A stretch of 37,885 bases of DNA. Origin: an uncultured Sanguibacteroides sp. Its GTDB lineage: Bacteria > Bacteroidota > Bacteroidia > Bacteroidales > Marinifilaceae. Positions within the stretch are counted from its first letter, which is position 1; each line of letters opens with the position of its first letter. Shown in pieces: positions 23,783-32,858 of the stretch. Under the pieces are notes generated by a model, which saw only the letters and a program-made list of their open reading frames with translations, ran no database searches and was not told the origin of the DNA. The stretch is taken from NCBI RefSeq assembly GCF_900543425.1, contig NZ_UQRQ01000029.1, positions 1 to 37,885 of the forward strand, in the 5' to 3' direction. The translations under genes and the position numbers were made by a program.

Positions 23783-24364
23783 ATGATTATATTCCGTCGT
23801 CATATATGGAGAATTCAAAGCATTACCGTCCTCGTTTTAGGGGCGGTAATGCTTTTCTCTTGTAAAACAGATCAGAAAGAGATTGATCGGATTGTAAGTC
23901 GGGCTGATAGACCGGAAATGTCGGGAGAGAATCTTACCTTGCTCTATTCCGACTCTGCCCGTATTAAATATAAAGTGATTACGCCTGAGTATAATAAATA
24001 CGATAAAGAGGGGCAGAAATACGATGAATTTCCTAAAGGCATACATGCTATTTTATACGATAAGGAGGGAAACGAAGTAGGTTCCTTGGTGTCGGAATAC
24101 GCGAAAAAATTGGAGGATGAGATGTTGTGGGAGATTCGTAATAAAGTAGTTGTCGTGAATTCGGAGGGGAAAAAGTTGGAAACGGAGTTGTTGTATTGGG
24201 ATATGAAAAAAGAGTTTCTTTATACCGATCGATATACTCGTTTTACTTCTGACGAACAGTTGATAGAGGGGAATAACGGATTTGAGTCGGATCAACAATT
24301 GAATAATCCACAATTTAAAAGTGTTACGGGCAAAATAGCCGAATCAGAAAATCAACCTAAATGA
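23783..24364 (+). CDS. lptC: LPS export protein LptC, lipoprotein form
   Basis: The product is 193 aa from the ATG at 23783; the frame is open upstream, but that would overlap the TPR gene. The N-terminus is a lipoprotein signal (ITVLVLGAVMLFSC, Cys near residue 27) rather than the membrane anchor of the E. coli protein. The LptC/OstA-like beta domain follows (LLYSDSARIKYKVITPEY, YDKEGNEVGSLVSEYAKK, ELLYWDMKKEFLYTDRYTRF). It receives LPS from the LptBFG transporter and hands it to LptA. The stop overlaps the next start (ATGA). Confidence 0.88.
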   Translation: MIIFRRHIWRIQSITVLVLGAVMLFSCKTDQKEIDRIVSRADRPEMSGENLTLLYSDSARIKYKVITPEYNKYDKEGQKYDEFPKGIHAILYDKEGNEVGSLVSEYAKKLEDEMLWEIRNKVVVVNSEGKKLETELLYWDMKKEFLYTDRYTRFTSDEQLIEGNNGFESDQQLNNPQFKSVTGKIAESENQPK

Positions 24365-25611
24365 CCATTTTTGTTGCCATAATAATTTGTTTGTTACTGT
24401 CTGCTTTTTTTTCCGGGATGGAAATAGCCTTTGTGGCATCCAATAAATTGCGTATTGAAATTGACAAATCGAATAAGGGAATAGCTCAAACGCTGATCGA
24501 TTTGTTTGTATCCAATTCCGGAATGTATATTACTACGATTCTGGTCGGAAACAACGTGGTCATGGTTATTTACGGTATTTTCATGTCGGATTACTTGGAT
24601 CCCCGTTTGGAGCAAGTAGGTATTTCATTGGGATTGCGAATGTTTACCGTTACGTTGATCTCGACTTTGATCATGTTGGCTGTTGCGGAGTTCTTGCCTA
24701 AGGTTATTTTCAGGTTACGTCCTAATTTGTTTTTACGGCTTTTTGCCATACCCGTTTTTTTATTCTACATCTTATTTTTTCCTATATCCTATTTTTCCGT
24801 TTGGTTCGGGGGATTGTTATTACGGATTTTTACAGGAAAGAAATTGGCACATAAGGAGGAAGATAAAGCTTTTGGAAAGATCGATTTAAATAATCTGATC
24901 GAGGAAGGAGAGGCTTCGGGAACGTTAAACGAAGATGAACATGATATAAAATTATTCCGGAATGCGTTGGACTTTTCCGAAGTGAAGCTAAGAGAGTGTA
25001 TGGTTCCCCGTACGGATATAGTGGCTTTGCCGTTGGATGGGAATTTGAATGAATTGAGGGATCTTTTTGTACAGACGGGTTTTTCTCGTATTTTAATTTA
25101 TAAGGATAGCATAGATAATGTTATCGGGTATGTACATTCATCGGCTCTTTTTCATCATCCGGAAACTATCGCTAAGGCTGTCAGTAAGATTTTGATCGTT
25201 CCGGAGACGATGTCGGCTTTACGTTTATTGAATCTTTTCACGAAAGAGCAAAAAAGTGTGGCTGCCGTGGTTGATGAATTCGGGGTGACGGCAGGGATGG
25301 TGACGATCGAGGATATCATGGAGGAGATTTTTGGTGAGATCGAAGACGAACATGATCATTTAAACCTGAAGGAGGAGGTACTGGCCCCAAACGAATATCT
25401 TTTTTCCGGTCGTTTGGAAGTGGATTACCTGAACGAGAAATACAATCTGGATCTTCCTGAAAGTGAAGAATACGAAACGTTGGCCGGATTAATATTGTAT
25501 TATAATGAAGATATTCCGGATGAAGGCGAGCAGGTTGTCGTTGACGGGATTACTTTTGAAATATTGCAGGTAAAGAGTGCGCGTATTGAAGAGGTTAAAG
25601 TCATGATATAA
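24361..25611 (+). CDS. CNNM/CorC-type membrane protein with CBS pair
   Basis: The product is 416 aa. A CNNM membrane domain (about 1-160, four hydrophobic segments, with FSGMEIAFVASNKLRIE) is followed by a CBS pair (about 205-325, VPRTDIVALP, VVDEFGVTAGMVTIEDIMEEI). The CorC/HlyC C-terminal domain (about 335-416, FSGRLEVDYLNEKYNLDLPE) comes last. Members are linked to magnesium or cobalt efflux, and the old name is hemolysin-like. GldE of gliding Bacteroidetes belongs to the same family. It overlaps lptC by 4 bases. Confidence 0.9.
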   Translation: MTIFVAIIICLLLSAFFSGMEIAFVASNKLRIEIDKSNKGIAQTLIDLFVSNSGMYITTILVGNNVVMVIYGIFMSDYLDPRLEQVGISLGLRMFTVTLISTLIMLAVAEFLPKVIFRLRPNLFLRLFAIPVFLFYILFFPISYFSVWFGGLLLRIFTGKKLAHKEEDKAFGKIDLNNLIEEGEASGTLNEDEHDIKLFRNALDFSEVKLRECMVPRTDIVALPLDGNLNELRDLFVQTGFSRILIYKDSIDNVIGYVHSSALFHHPETIAKAVSKILIVPETMSALRLLNLFTKEQKSVAAVVDEFGVTAGMVTIEDIMEEIFGEIEDEHDHLNLKEEVLAPNEYLFSGRLEVDYLNEKYNLDLPESEEYETLAGLILYYNEDIPDEGEQVVVDGITFEILQVKSARIEEVKVMI

Positions 25612-25640
25612 AAGGAGCTTTATTTTAAAGCTCCTTTTTG
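25611..25640. terminator. Bidirectional terminator between CNNM gene and manC
   Basis: AAAGGAGCTTTA (25611-25622) pairs with TAAAGCTCCTTT (25626-25637), with a 3-base loop, T-rich on the right and A-rich on the left. It contains the manC stop codon and serves both converging genes. Confidence 0.85.
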
Positions 25641-26696
25641 TTTCAACATATCTTCAAAGTGCCTGATGTTATTTTCATGCTCCCGGCTGCAGATCATAAG
25701 GTAATCGTTTTGTTCCGCAATGATACAATTGTCAATGCCTTCTACGATCACTTTCTTCTGGTGGGGAACACACACGATACACTCTTTGGAATCGACAAAA
25801 AGTACATTTTTATTGTTGCTTACGTTTTGATTTTCGTCCTTGGGGCTTATTTCGTGGAAAGAGTGCCATGTTCCGACGTCCGACCAGCCAAATTCTCCTT
25901 TGATCACGTAAACTTTGGAAGATTTTTCCATAATGCCGAAGTCGATGGATACATTGGGACTTTGGCAGTAAATATGGGATATGTTTTCGGCGGAATCAGG
26001 ATTTTCGGCATTTTTATATTCATTCTCGAACAGGAGGTAAAGATCTTCCAAATGATTTTTGAATTCGTTGATAATCTCTTTTACTTTCCAGATAAAAATA
26101 CCTGCGTTCCAGAGGAAATCACCCGATTCCATAAATATTTTCGCCAATTCTTGATCCGGCTTTTCCGTAAATGTCTTGACTTTTGAAACGTATTCCGTGA
26201 TTTTATTTTTTTTGATTTGAATGTATCCGTAACCTGTTTCCGGCCTGGTCGGTTTTATCCCGATGGTAAGTAATCCACCGTATTGCTCGACAAAATCCAA
26301 TCCTTTCGTAATGTTATTGATGTATTCGTTATCGTTGAAAATAAAATGGTCGGAGGGAACAACGACCATAGAGGCTTCCGGATTTGTTCTTGCAATTTTG
26401 TAAGCAGCATAAGCTATGCAAGGAGCGGTATTTTTGCCGAAAGGTTCTTTTAAAATATTTTCGGATGGAATCTCTGGTATTTGTTCTTTTGTGATATCTT
26501 CATAAGCGGTTCCTGTCACAATAATGATGTTTTGCGTGTCGAAGATTTGATTTGCTCGTTCAAAGGTTTGTCTCAGAAAACTTTTACCTGTGTTCATGAT
26601 GTCACAAAATTGTTTGGGGCAAGCCTTGTTGCTGACAGGCCAGAATCGTTTCCCGAGTCCGCCTGCCATGATTACGCAGTACGAGTTTTTATTCAT
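25620..26696 (-). CDS. manC: Mannose-1-phosphate guanylyltransferase
   Basis: The product is 358 aa, a nucleotidyltransferase domain without the extra isomerase domain of bifunctional ManC/AlgA. Motifs are VIMAGGLGKRFWPVS (near 8-22), CPKQFCDI, VVPSDHFIF, TGYGYIQI, TFTEKPDQE, WNAGIFIWK and FGWSDVGTW. It makes GDP-mannose from mannose-1-phosphate and GTP for mannose and fucose in surface glycans. It is a single gene on the minus strand. Confidence 0.95.
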   Translation of the reverse strand: MNKNSYCVIMAGGLGKRFWPVSNKACPKQFCDIMNTGKSFLRQTFERANQIFDTQNIIIVTGTAYEDITKEQIPEIPSENILKEPFGKNTAPCIAYAAYKIARTNPEASMVVVPSDHFIFNDNEYINNITKGLDFVEQYGGLLTIGIKPTRPETGYGYIQIKKNKITEYVSKVKTFTEKPDQELAKIFMESGDFLWNAGIFIWKVKEIINEFKNHLEDLYLLFENEYKNAENPDSAENISHIYCQSPNVSIDFGIMEKSSKVYVIKGEFGWSDVGTWHSFHEISPKDENQNVSNNKNVLFVDSKECIVCVPHQKKVIVEGIDNCIIAEQNDYLMICSREHENNIRHFEDMLKQKGALK

Positions 26697-26831
26697 CTTT
26701 AATTGTAATTTTGAAATTAAATTCCTCTTATTGTTGTCGAAATTAGTAATAAATCCGTGAATAATTTCTATTTTTACGATAAAATTTGAAGAAAGGATTG
26801 GAGACGGGTATTAATAAAGAAGTTAGTATTG

Positions 26832-27569
26832 ATGAAAATTTTAGATCGGTTAGGAGCTTATATACTATTTCTGGGGAAGATATTCACAAAGCCTGAAAAA
26901 AAACGAGTTTATCTGAAGGAGTTACTCAATGAATTTGAAAAGTTGGGATTAAACTCGATCGTATTGGTAATGATTATTTCCTTTTTTATAGGGGCTGTAT
27001 TGACTTTACAAACGGCATATAATATGTCAAGCCCGCTTTTACCCCGTTATTTGATCGGTTATCTGACACGTGAAACGTTGTTGTTGGAGTTTTCTTCAAC
27101 TATTGTAAGTTTGATTTTAGCAGGAAAGATCGGTAGTAATATTGCCTCGGAAATCGGCAGTATGAAAATTACGGAACAGATAGAAGCCTTAGAATCCATG
27201 GGGGTGAACTCCGTTTCCTATCTGGTTGGCCCCAAGATTGCGGCGGCTTTGGTCATCAATCCTATTTTATATGTGTTTAGCGTGTTTGTCGGTATTATCG
27301 GTGGTATCCTTTCCGGGTTGGCTTCGGGAGTAGTAAATTATGATGATTATATTCATGGATTGCATTTTTCGTTTAATCCGTATTATGTGACCTATTCGAT
27401 TATCAAAACCTTGTTTTTTGCGGTTATTTTTACTTCTATTCCTGCATTTTACGGTTATAATGTTCAGGGTGGAGCTTTGGAGGTCGGACGAGCAAGTACG
27501 AAAGCCGTTGTGGATAGCAGTATAGCGATATTAGTCTCTAATTTGATATTAACTAAAATCTTATTATAA
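26832..27569 (+). CDS. mlaE: MlaE-family lipid transport permease
   Basis: The product is 245 aa from the ATG at 26832; the frame also opens one codon earlier at a TTG. It has the MlaE/YrbE fold: hydrophobic segments at about 35-60, 80-100, 130-175, 190-210 and 220-245. It carries the conserved region LILAGKIGSNIASEIGSMK, then TEQIEALESMGVNS. It is the membrane subunit of the Mla phospholipid transporter. Its stop shares one base with the mlaF start. Confidence 0.93.
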   Translation: MKILDRLGAYILFLGKIFTKPEKKRVYLKELLNEFEKLGLNSIVLVMIISFFIGAVLTLQTAYNMSSPLLPRYLIGYLTRETLLLEFSSTIVSLILAGKIGSNIASEIGSMKITEQIEALESMGVNSVSYLVGPKIAAALVINPILYVFSVFVGIIGGILSGLASGVVNYDDYIHGLHFSFNPYYVTYSIIKTLFFAVIFTSIPAFYGYNVQGGALEVGRASTKAVVDSSIAILVSNLILTKILL

Positions 27570-28357
27570 TGATTCGGGTAGAACATATATATAAATCATT
27601 TGATAAGAAAGTTGTATTGTCGGATATCGATGCCGTTTTTGAAGAGGGGAAAGTTAATTTGATTATCGGGAAAAGTGGTTCCGGTAAAACGGTATTGCTG
27701 AAGTCTTTGATCGGTTTACATCCGATCGACTCCGGTCGGATCTTGTATGACGATCGGGATATTACCTCTATGGATACGAAACAGGTAAAAAAGATCAGGG
27801 AAGAATTGGGGGTTGTATTCCAGGGAGGGGCTTTGTTCGATTCGCTTTCCGTTTTGGAAAATGTAAAATTTCCGTTGAACCTTTTTTCTCATATGAGTGA
27901 GAAAGAAAAGGTGGAACGAGCTTTGTTTTGTTTGAATCGCGTTAATTTGGATAACGTGGAAAAATTTTATCCGGCAGAGATAAGTGGAGGAATGAAAAAG
28001 CGGGTTGCCATTGCCCGGGCGATTGTCATGCAGCCGAAGTATCTGTTTTGTGATGAACCTAATTCGGGATTGGACCCCTTAACTTCTATCGTTATCGACA
28101 ATTTGCTGTCGGAATTGACACATGAATATCAAATGACGACCATTATCAATACTCATGATATGAATTCCGTGTTTGAAATAGGAGAGAACATTTTATTTAT
28201 TCATGAAGGAAAAAAAGAGTGGGAAGGCAATAACGTAGAGATTATGAATACGACTAATAAGGCCTTGAATGAATTTTTGTTTACTTCGAAATTTAATCAA
28301 TTGATAAAAGAAAAATGGAAAGGGTGTGAGGAGTCGACACCTAAAGATAAGGTATGA
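27569..28357 (+). CDS. mlaF: MlaF-type ABC transporter ATPase
   Basis: The product is 262 aa. Walker A is GKSGSGKT (34-41). The Q-loop region VVFQGGALFDSLSV is the MlaF form. The ABC signature ISGGMKKRVAIARA lies near 138-150 and Walker B YLFCDEPNSGLDP near 155-167; the switch His is in NTHDM. It energises lipid movement by MlaE between the two membranes. No mlaD (MCE) gene is in the window, so the substrate-binding part must be elsewhere. Confidence 0.94.
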   Translation: MIRVEHIYKSFDKKVVLSDIDAVFEEGKVNLIIGKSGSGKTVLLKSLIGLHPIDSGRILYDDRDITSMDTKQVKKIREELGVVFQGGALFDSLSVLENVKFPLNLFSHMSEKEKVERALFCLNRVNLDNVEKFYPAEISGGMKKRVAIARAIVMQPKYLFCDEPNSGLDPLTSIVIDNLLSELTHEYQMTTIINTHDMNSVFEIGENILFIHEGKKEWEGNNVEIMNTTNKALNEFLFTSKFNQLIKEKWKGCEESTPKDKV

Positions 28358-29238
28358 ATATGAAGAATATATTGTGGATTATATTGATCGTAACCTGCAT
28401 GACGGCCTGTTCGAAAAAAGTCCCTTTAGACAGAAAGGAATTTACGTCATTGTTGATTGATATGCATACGGTAGATGGAGCTCTCACTATCTGGACGGAA
28501 GAATATGGCGGAGATGACCGGAAGAAATACATGTATTATAATGATTTGTTTGAAAAGTACGGGATCACACAGGCTGAGTTTGATTCGTGCGTTCATTATT
28601 ACTCGGCTAAAACGGCTCTTTTTACTAAAATATACGATGTCGTTATTGATTCTTTGAATCGCAGGTTAACGGAAAAAACACGTGTTTATAAGCAATTGAC
28701 ACTTCGAGATTCCATGAATTTAATGCCGGGGTATAAGATGTGGGTGTTCGATACGTTAGATTGTGATTCAGTTTGGCTAAAAGATGAATTCATCGATGTA
28801 TTGTGTGCCGGGAATTGGAAGAAAGAGGTTGTTACGGGGGATACGGTTGTGTTGGATGAACAAAATCCGTATGTTGAGATCGAATTGGATGATGTTGTTC
28901 CCGGGATGTATAATTTTAAGACAAATCTAAAATTTGAACACCGGGATAGAAAAAAGAGTAAAAAGATTTTTTCTTATTTCCTTTCGGATCAAAATGATAC
29001 GCTAAAGATCAAGGATACGTGGGTTACAATGGATTCGATAAAACGAGTTTATACCTGGTCTTATTACGTGAGCGATTCTATTTATAACAAGCTTCGTATA
29101 CGTATTTTAGACGGGGAAAAAACGAAAAAGGGAGAAAAAGAGTGGAATGGAAAAATTTGGGATACGGGTATATTTAAATTGTATCAAACTCCGAAAGAAG
29201 AGGAGCGTAATAAGGAATTCTATCGATTAAATAAATAA
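28354..29238 (+). CDS. DUF4296 lipoprotein with extended C-terminus
   Basis: The product is 294 aa. It has a lipoprotein signal with Cys at about residue 19 (ILIVTCMTAC). DUF4296 covers about 22-115 (LDRKEFTSLLIDMHTVDGAL, YNDLFEKYGITQAEFDSCVHYYS), a Bacteroidetes-only domain of unknown function. A further 170 residues follow with a beta-rich pattern (VEIELDDVVPGMYNFKTNL, and TWVTMDSIKRVYTWSYYVSD), whereas DUF4296 proteins are often much shorter. It overlaps mlaF by 4 bases and so is coupled to the lipid transporter. A role as an envelope accessory of MlaEF is inference. Confidence 0.8.
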   Translation: MNMKNILWIILIVTCMTACSKKVPLDRKEFTSLLIDMHTVDGALTIWTEEYGGDDRKKYMYYNDLFEKYGITQAEFDSCVHYYSAKTALFTKIYDVVIDSLNRRLTEKTRVYKQLTLRDSMNLMPGYKMWVFDTLDCDSVWLKDEFIDVLCAGNWKKEVVTGDTVVLDEQNPYVEIELDDVVPGMYNFKTNLKFEHRDRKKSKKIFSYFLSDQNDTLKIKDTWVTMDSIKRVYTWSYYVSDSIYNKLRIRILDGEKTKKGEKEWNGKIWDTGIFKLYQTPKEEERNKEFYRLNK

Positions 29239-29573
29239 TGAGAAAAATTGCGGCTAATTATATTTTCTTACCGGGTTATCCTTTGGTGAGAAATGGATAT
29301 GTTATTGTTGATAATAAGTGTGTTGTCGACGTGGTGGACACGGGAGGTTCTATTCGTGAGCTTCCCGGTCTGGAATTTTACGGGGGAATGCTCGTGGCTG
29401 GATTTTTAACGGATGATAAGACGGTTTGGTGTCCGGGAGATGATTTGTTATCGTGTATTATTGATATATATGATAAAAAATGTAATTTTAAACCCGGATT
29501 GGCTCTCGTGCAGGGAGCTGATTGGGAGTACTTCAGGTGGTCTGAGGGGACTTCTATTTTGCGTTTGGTATAA
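29238..29573 (+). CDS. Orphan amidohydrolase N-terminal domain (111 aa)
   Basis: The product is 111 aa, beginning MRKIAANYIFLPGYPLVRNG, then VIVDNKCVVDVVDTGG and LEFYGGMLVAGFL. This is the composite beta-sandwich that opens amidohydrolases of the chlorohydrolase/imidazolonepropionase type. In full enzymes the text GFVNxHxHLE follows with metal-binding histidines and a TIM barrel. Here it continues TDDKTVWCPGDDL, without HxH, and stops within 50 residues. The frame is clean and its start shares a base with the previous stop, so it is a real, short gene rather than a random remnant. Its function is unknown. Confidence 0.65.
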   Translation: MRKIAANYIFLPGYPLVRNGYVIVDNKCVVDVVDTGGSIRELPGLEFYGGMLVAGFLTDDKTVWCPGDDLLSCIIDIYDKKCNFKPGLALVQGADWEYFRWSEGTSILRLV

Positions 29574-29589
29574 TATTAAATAAAGAGCG

Positions 29590-32500
29590 ATGAGTAAATT
29601 GTATTTGACACTTGTTTTATGTTTTACTTGGGGAATGCTGTCTGCGGGTCCCCTTTGGATGCGTTATCCGAGTATCTCTCCGGATGGGAAACAGATTGTA
29701 TTCAGTTACAAAGGAGATATTTATAAAGTTTCTGCAGATGGCGGGAGGGCTGAGCAATTGACAACGAATCCCGGGTATGAAGCTTATCCGATCTGGTCTC
29801 CTGACGGTAAATACATCGCTTTCGCGAGCGATCGTTATGGGAATTTGGATATATTTATTATGCCTGCTACCGGTGGAACTCCTAAACGGGTAACCACTTA
29901 TTCGGGAAAAGAGATTCCGTATACTTTTACTCCCGATGGAAAAGAAATTGTTTATGGGGCTCAGATCCAAGATCCGGCAGAAAGTGCTTTATTCCCTTCT
30001 CCGGCTTTAACGGAACTTTATGCGGTTTCCGTTGATGGCGGAAGGCCTCGACAAGTGCTGGGAACTCCGGCCGAAAGTATTTGTTTTTCCAAGTCCGGTG
30101 AGCAGTTTCTGTATCAAAATAAAAAAGGGGGAGAGAATGAGTGGCGTAAACATCACACCTCTTCGATCACCCGGGATATTTATTTGTATGATATAAAGAG
30201 TAAGAAACACGTGAGTTTGATTGATTGGCAGGGAGAGGATCGGAATCCTGTTTTTGCTCCGGGAGATGAGAAAGTTTATTTTTTAAGCGAACGAAGTGGC
30301 TCGTTTAATATCTACTCGTTTAATTTGACAAACCCGGGTGACGTCGTATCAGTTACTTCATTTGAAAGTCGCCCCGTGCGTTTTTTAAGTATAGCCAATA
30401 CCGGACGTTTATGCTTTGGGTATGATGGCGAGATTTATATAAAGGACGAAACCTCGAAGCCTAAAAAGGTTGCGATTGAAATACGGGGAGACCAGGTTGT
30501 TAATGATAAGGAGGAGCTTCATTTTACTTCGGGAGCGACCGATGCCGAAGTATCACCTGACGGAAAACAGATTGCTTTGATTTTGCGCGGAGAGGTATTT
30601 GTTACTTCGACGGATTACGTGACGACGAAACAGATTTCCAAAACTCCGGAACAGGAAAAATGGTTGAGCTTTGCTCCTGATAACCGGACGTTGGCCTATG
30701 CTAGCGAACGAAATGGAAATTGGAATATCTATACGGCGGAAATTGTCCGAAAAGAGGAGATTAATTTTCCGAATGCCACGTTGATCAATGAAAAAGCTTT
30801 ATTGCCCGTCTCTTCCAAGGAGCGTTTTGCCCCGCAATTTTCTCCGGACGGTAAAGAGCTGGCTTTTATAGAGGATCGTAACAAGCTGATGGTTATTAAC
30901 TTGAAAGATAAGAAAGTACGTCAAATTACCGATGGAAGCATGCATTATCGTACGGGAGACGGATTCACGTATAAATGGTCTCCGGATGGCAAATGGTTTG
31001 CTTTGGAATTTATTGGAAACAAGCATGATCCTTATGGGGATATTGGAATCGTGAGTGCCGCGGGCGGGGCGAGAATTATTAATTTGACTCGTAGTGGATA
31101 CTCTAATGGTAATCCCCGTTGGGTATTGGATGGGAATGCTATTCTGTTTTCGAGTGAACGTTATGGGATGAGAAACCACGCTTCGTGGGGATCTCTGGAA
31201 GACGTGATGATTGTTTTCTTAAATCAGGATGCTTATGATAGATATAGATTGAATAAAGAGGATTACGAATTGTTGAAGCAGGAAGAGAAATCGGCTTATA
31301 AAGAAGAAAAACAGGAAGAGAAGCAGCAGCAAGAGATAGTTGTCGAATTGAGAGGGATAGAAGATCGAATCGTGCGCTTAACTCCGAGTTCTTCCGAGCT
31401 GGGCGATGCTATTTTAAGTCGGACGGGAGATAAGTTGTATTATTTAGCCTCATTTGAGAGCGGCCTTGGTTTGTGGGAGATGGATCTACGGAGTAAAAAT
31501 ATTCGTTTGATGCATAAATTAAACGGGAATTGGGGCTCTTTAATGTTGGACGAATCGGGTAATAATCTCTTTTTATTGGGAGGCCGGAATATGCAAAAGA
31601 TCAGTTTGCAATCCGATAAACAGACCCCAATCACGTACAAGGCCACGATGGAATTGGATAAAGTGGCCGAGAGGGCTTATATGTTTGACAGGGTACGTCG
31701 GCAGGAGGCTAAACGTTTTTATGATAAAAATATGCATGGGGTAGATTGGCCGGCAGTGACGAAGGATTATGAAAAATTTTTACCTTACATCAACAATAAT
31801 TATGACTTCTCGGAATTGTTAAGTGAATTGCTCGGAGAATTGAATGTATCTCATACTGGCGGTCGTTTCTATCCGGAGGAAAGAGGAGATGAAACAGCCG
31901 AAGCGGGATTGTTGTTTGAATGGAATGAGCGGCGGCCGGGTTTGATTGTCACGGAGGTGTTGGAAAAAGGACCTTTTGACAATGCCCGGTCAAAAGTACA
32001 GGTTGGAGATATTGTGGAGAAGATTGACGGACAAAAGATCGAAGCCGGGACGGATTATTTTCCGATGTTGAATAAAAAGAGAGGAGAGAAGACATTGTTT
32101 TCGTTCTATAATCCGAAATCGAAAGAGCGTTGGGAAGAGGTCATCAAGCCGATCTCTAAAGGCAGTATGCGGCAGTTATTGTACAAACGTTGGGTTAAGC
32201 AAAGAGCCGCAGAGGTCGATCGTCTCTCCGGAGGCCGGTTAGGGTATGTACATATTGCAAGTATGAGTGATCCGAGCTTCCGTTCGATTTATTCCGATAT
32301 ATTAGGAAAATACAATGATCGGGAAGGGATTGTGATTGATACTCGCTTCAATGGCGGGGGACGTTTGCACGAGGATATAGAGGTTTTGTTTAGCGGAGAG
32401 AAGTATTTTACTCAGGTTATTCGCGGACGCGAAGCATGCGATATGCCCAGCCGTCGTTGGAATAAGCCATCTATTATGATTATCGGTGAAGCTAATTACT

Positions 32501-32796
32501 CGAATGCGCATGGGACTCCCTGGGTCTATAAATATAAGAATATAGGCAAATTAGTCGGAATGCCTGTTCCGGGTACGATGACAAGTGTTTCATGGGAACG
32601 TTTACAGGATCCGACCTTGGTTTTCGGAATTCCTATCGTTGGATATCGTTTGGCGGATGGTTCTTATTTGGAGAACAAACAATTGGAGCCGGATGTGAAA
32701 ATTGCCAATTCTTCGGAAAAGGTTATTACAGGACGGGATGAACAGTTGGAAAGAGCAGTAATGGAGCTGTTGAAAGAAATCGATCAGAAAAAATAG
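29590..32796 (+). CDS. Tricorn-like S41-family peptidase, exported
   Basis: The product is 1068 aa. Signal peptide: about 1-19 (LYLTLVLCFTWGMLSAG). Beta-propeller repeats of the WD40-like/TolB type fill about 20-520 (YPSISPDGKQIVFSYKGDIY, WSPDGKYIAFASDRYGNLDI, FSPDGKELAFIEDR). A tricorn-type helical and PDZ region (about 680-860, LIVTEVLEKGPFDNARSKVQ) precedes an S41 protease domain (about 870-1060). Catalytic candidates are Ser754-His755 in LNVSHTGG, Ser971 in ANYSNAHGTPW, and Glu1028 or Glu1033 near the end. A charged insert, EEKSAYKEEKQEEKQQQE, lies near 565-582. It probably degrades peptides in the periplasm. The last gene of the mla operon, it ends at a terminator. Confidence 0.9.
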   Translation: MSKLYLTLVLCFTWGMLSAGPLWMRYPSISPDGKQIVFSYKGDIYKVSADGGRAEQLTTNPGYEAYPIWSPDGKYIAFASDRYGNLDIFIMPATGGTPKRVTTYSGKEIPYTFTPDGKEIVYGAQIQDPAESALFPSPALTELYAVSVDGGRPRQVLGTPAESICFSKSGEQFLYQNKKGGENEWRKHHTSSITRDIYLYDIKSKKHVSLIDWQGEDRNPVFAPGDEKVYFLSERSGSFNIYSFNLTNPGDVVSVTSFESRPVRFLSIANTGRLCFGYDGEIYIKDETSKPKKVAIEIRGDQVVNDKEELHFTSGATDAEVSPDGKQIALILRGEVFVTSTDYVTTKQISKTPEQEKWLSFAPDNRTLAYASERNGNWNIYTAEIVRKEEINFPNATLINEKALLPVSSKERFAPQFSPDGKELAFIEDRNKLMVINLKDKKVRQITDGSMHYRTGDGFTYKWSPDGKWFALEFIGNKHDPYGDIGIVSAAGGARIINLTRSGYSNGNPRWVLDGNAILFSSERYGMRNHASWGSLEDVMIVFLNQDAYDRYRLNKEDYELLKQEEKSAYKEEKQEEKQQQEIVVELRGIEDRIVRLTPSSSELGDAILSRTGDKLYYLASFESGLGLWEMDLRSKNIRLMHKLNGNWGSLMLDESGNNLFLLGGRNMQKISLQSDKQTPITYKATMELDKVAERAYMFDRVRRQEAKRFYDKNMHGVDWPAVTKDYEKFLPYINNNYDFSELLSELLGELNVSHTGGRFYPEERGDETAEAGLLFEWNERRPGLIVTEVLEKGPFDNARSKVQVGDIVEKIDGQKIEAGTDYFPMLNKKRGEKTLFSFYNPKSKERWEEVIKPISKGSMRQLLYKRWVKQRAAEVDRLSGGRLGYVHIASMSDPSFRSIYSDILGKYNDREGIVIDTRFNGGGRLHEDIEVLFSGEKYFTQVIRGREACDMPSRRWNKPSIMIIGEANYSNAHGTPWVYKYKNIGKLVGMPVPGTMTSVSWERLQDPTLVFGIPIVGYRLADGSYLENKQLEPDVKIANSSEKVITGRDEQLERAVMELLKEIDQKK

Positions 32797-32797
32797 G

Positions 32798-32822
32798 AAA
32801 AGGGTGTTGACAGCACCCTTTT
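32798..32822 (+). terminator. Terminator after the tricorn-like peptidase gene
   Basis: AAAAGGGTG (32798-32806) pairs with CACCCTTTT (32814-32822) around a 7-base loop. It can serve both converging strands. Confidence 0.75.
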
Positions 32823-32858
32823 CACACATCAATAGAGAAGTATTTAACTAAAAATCAA

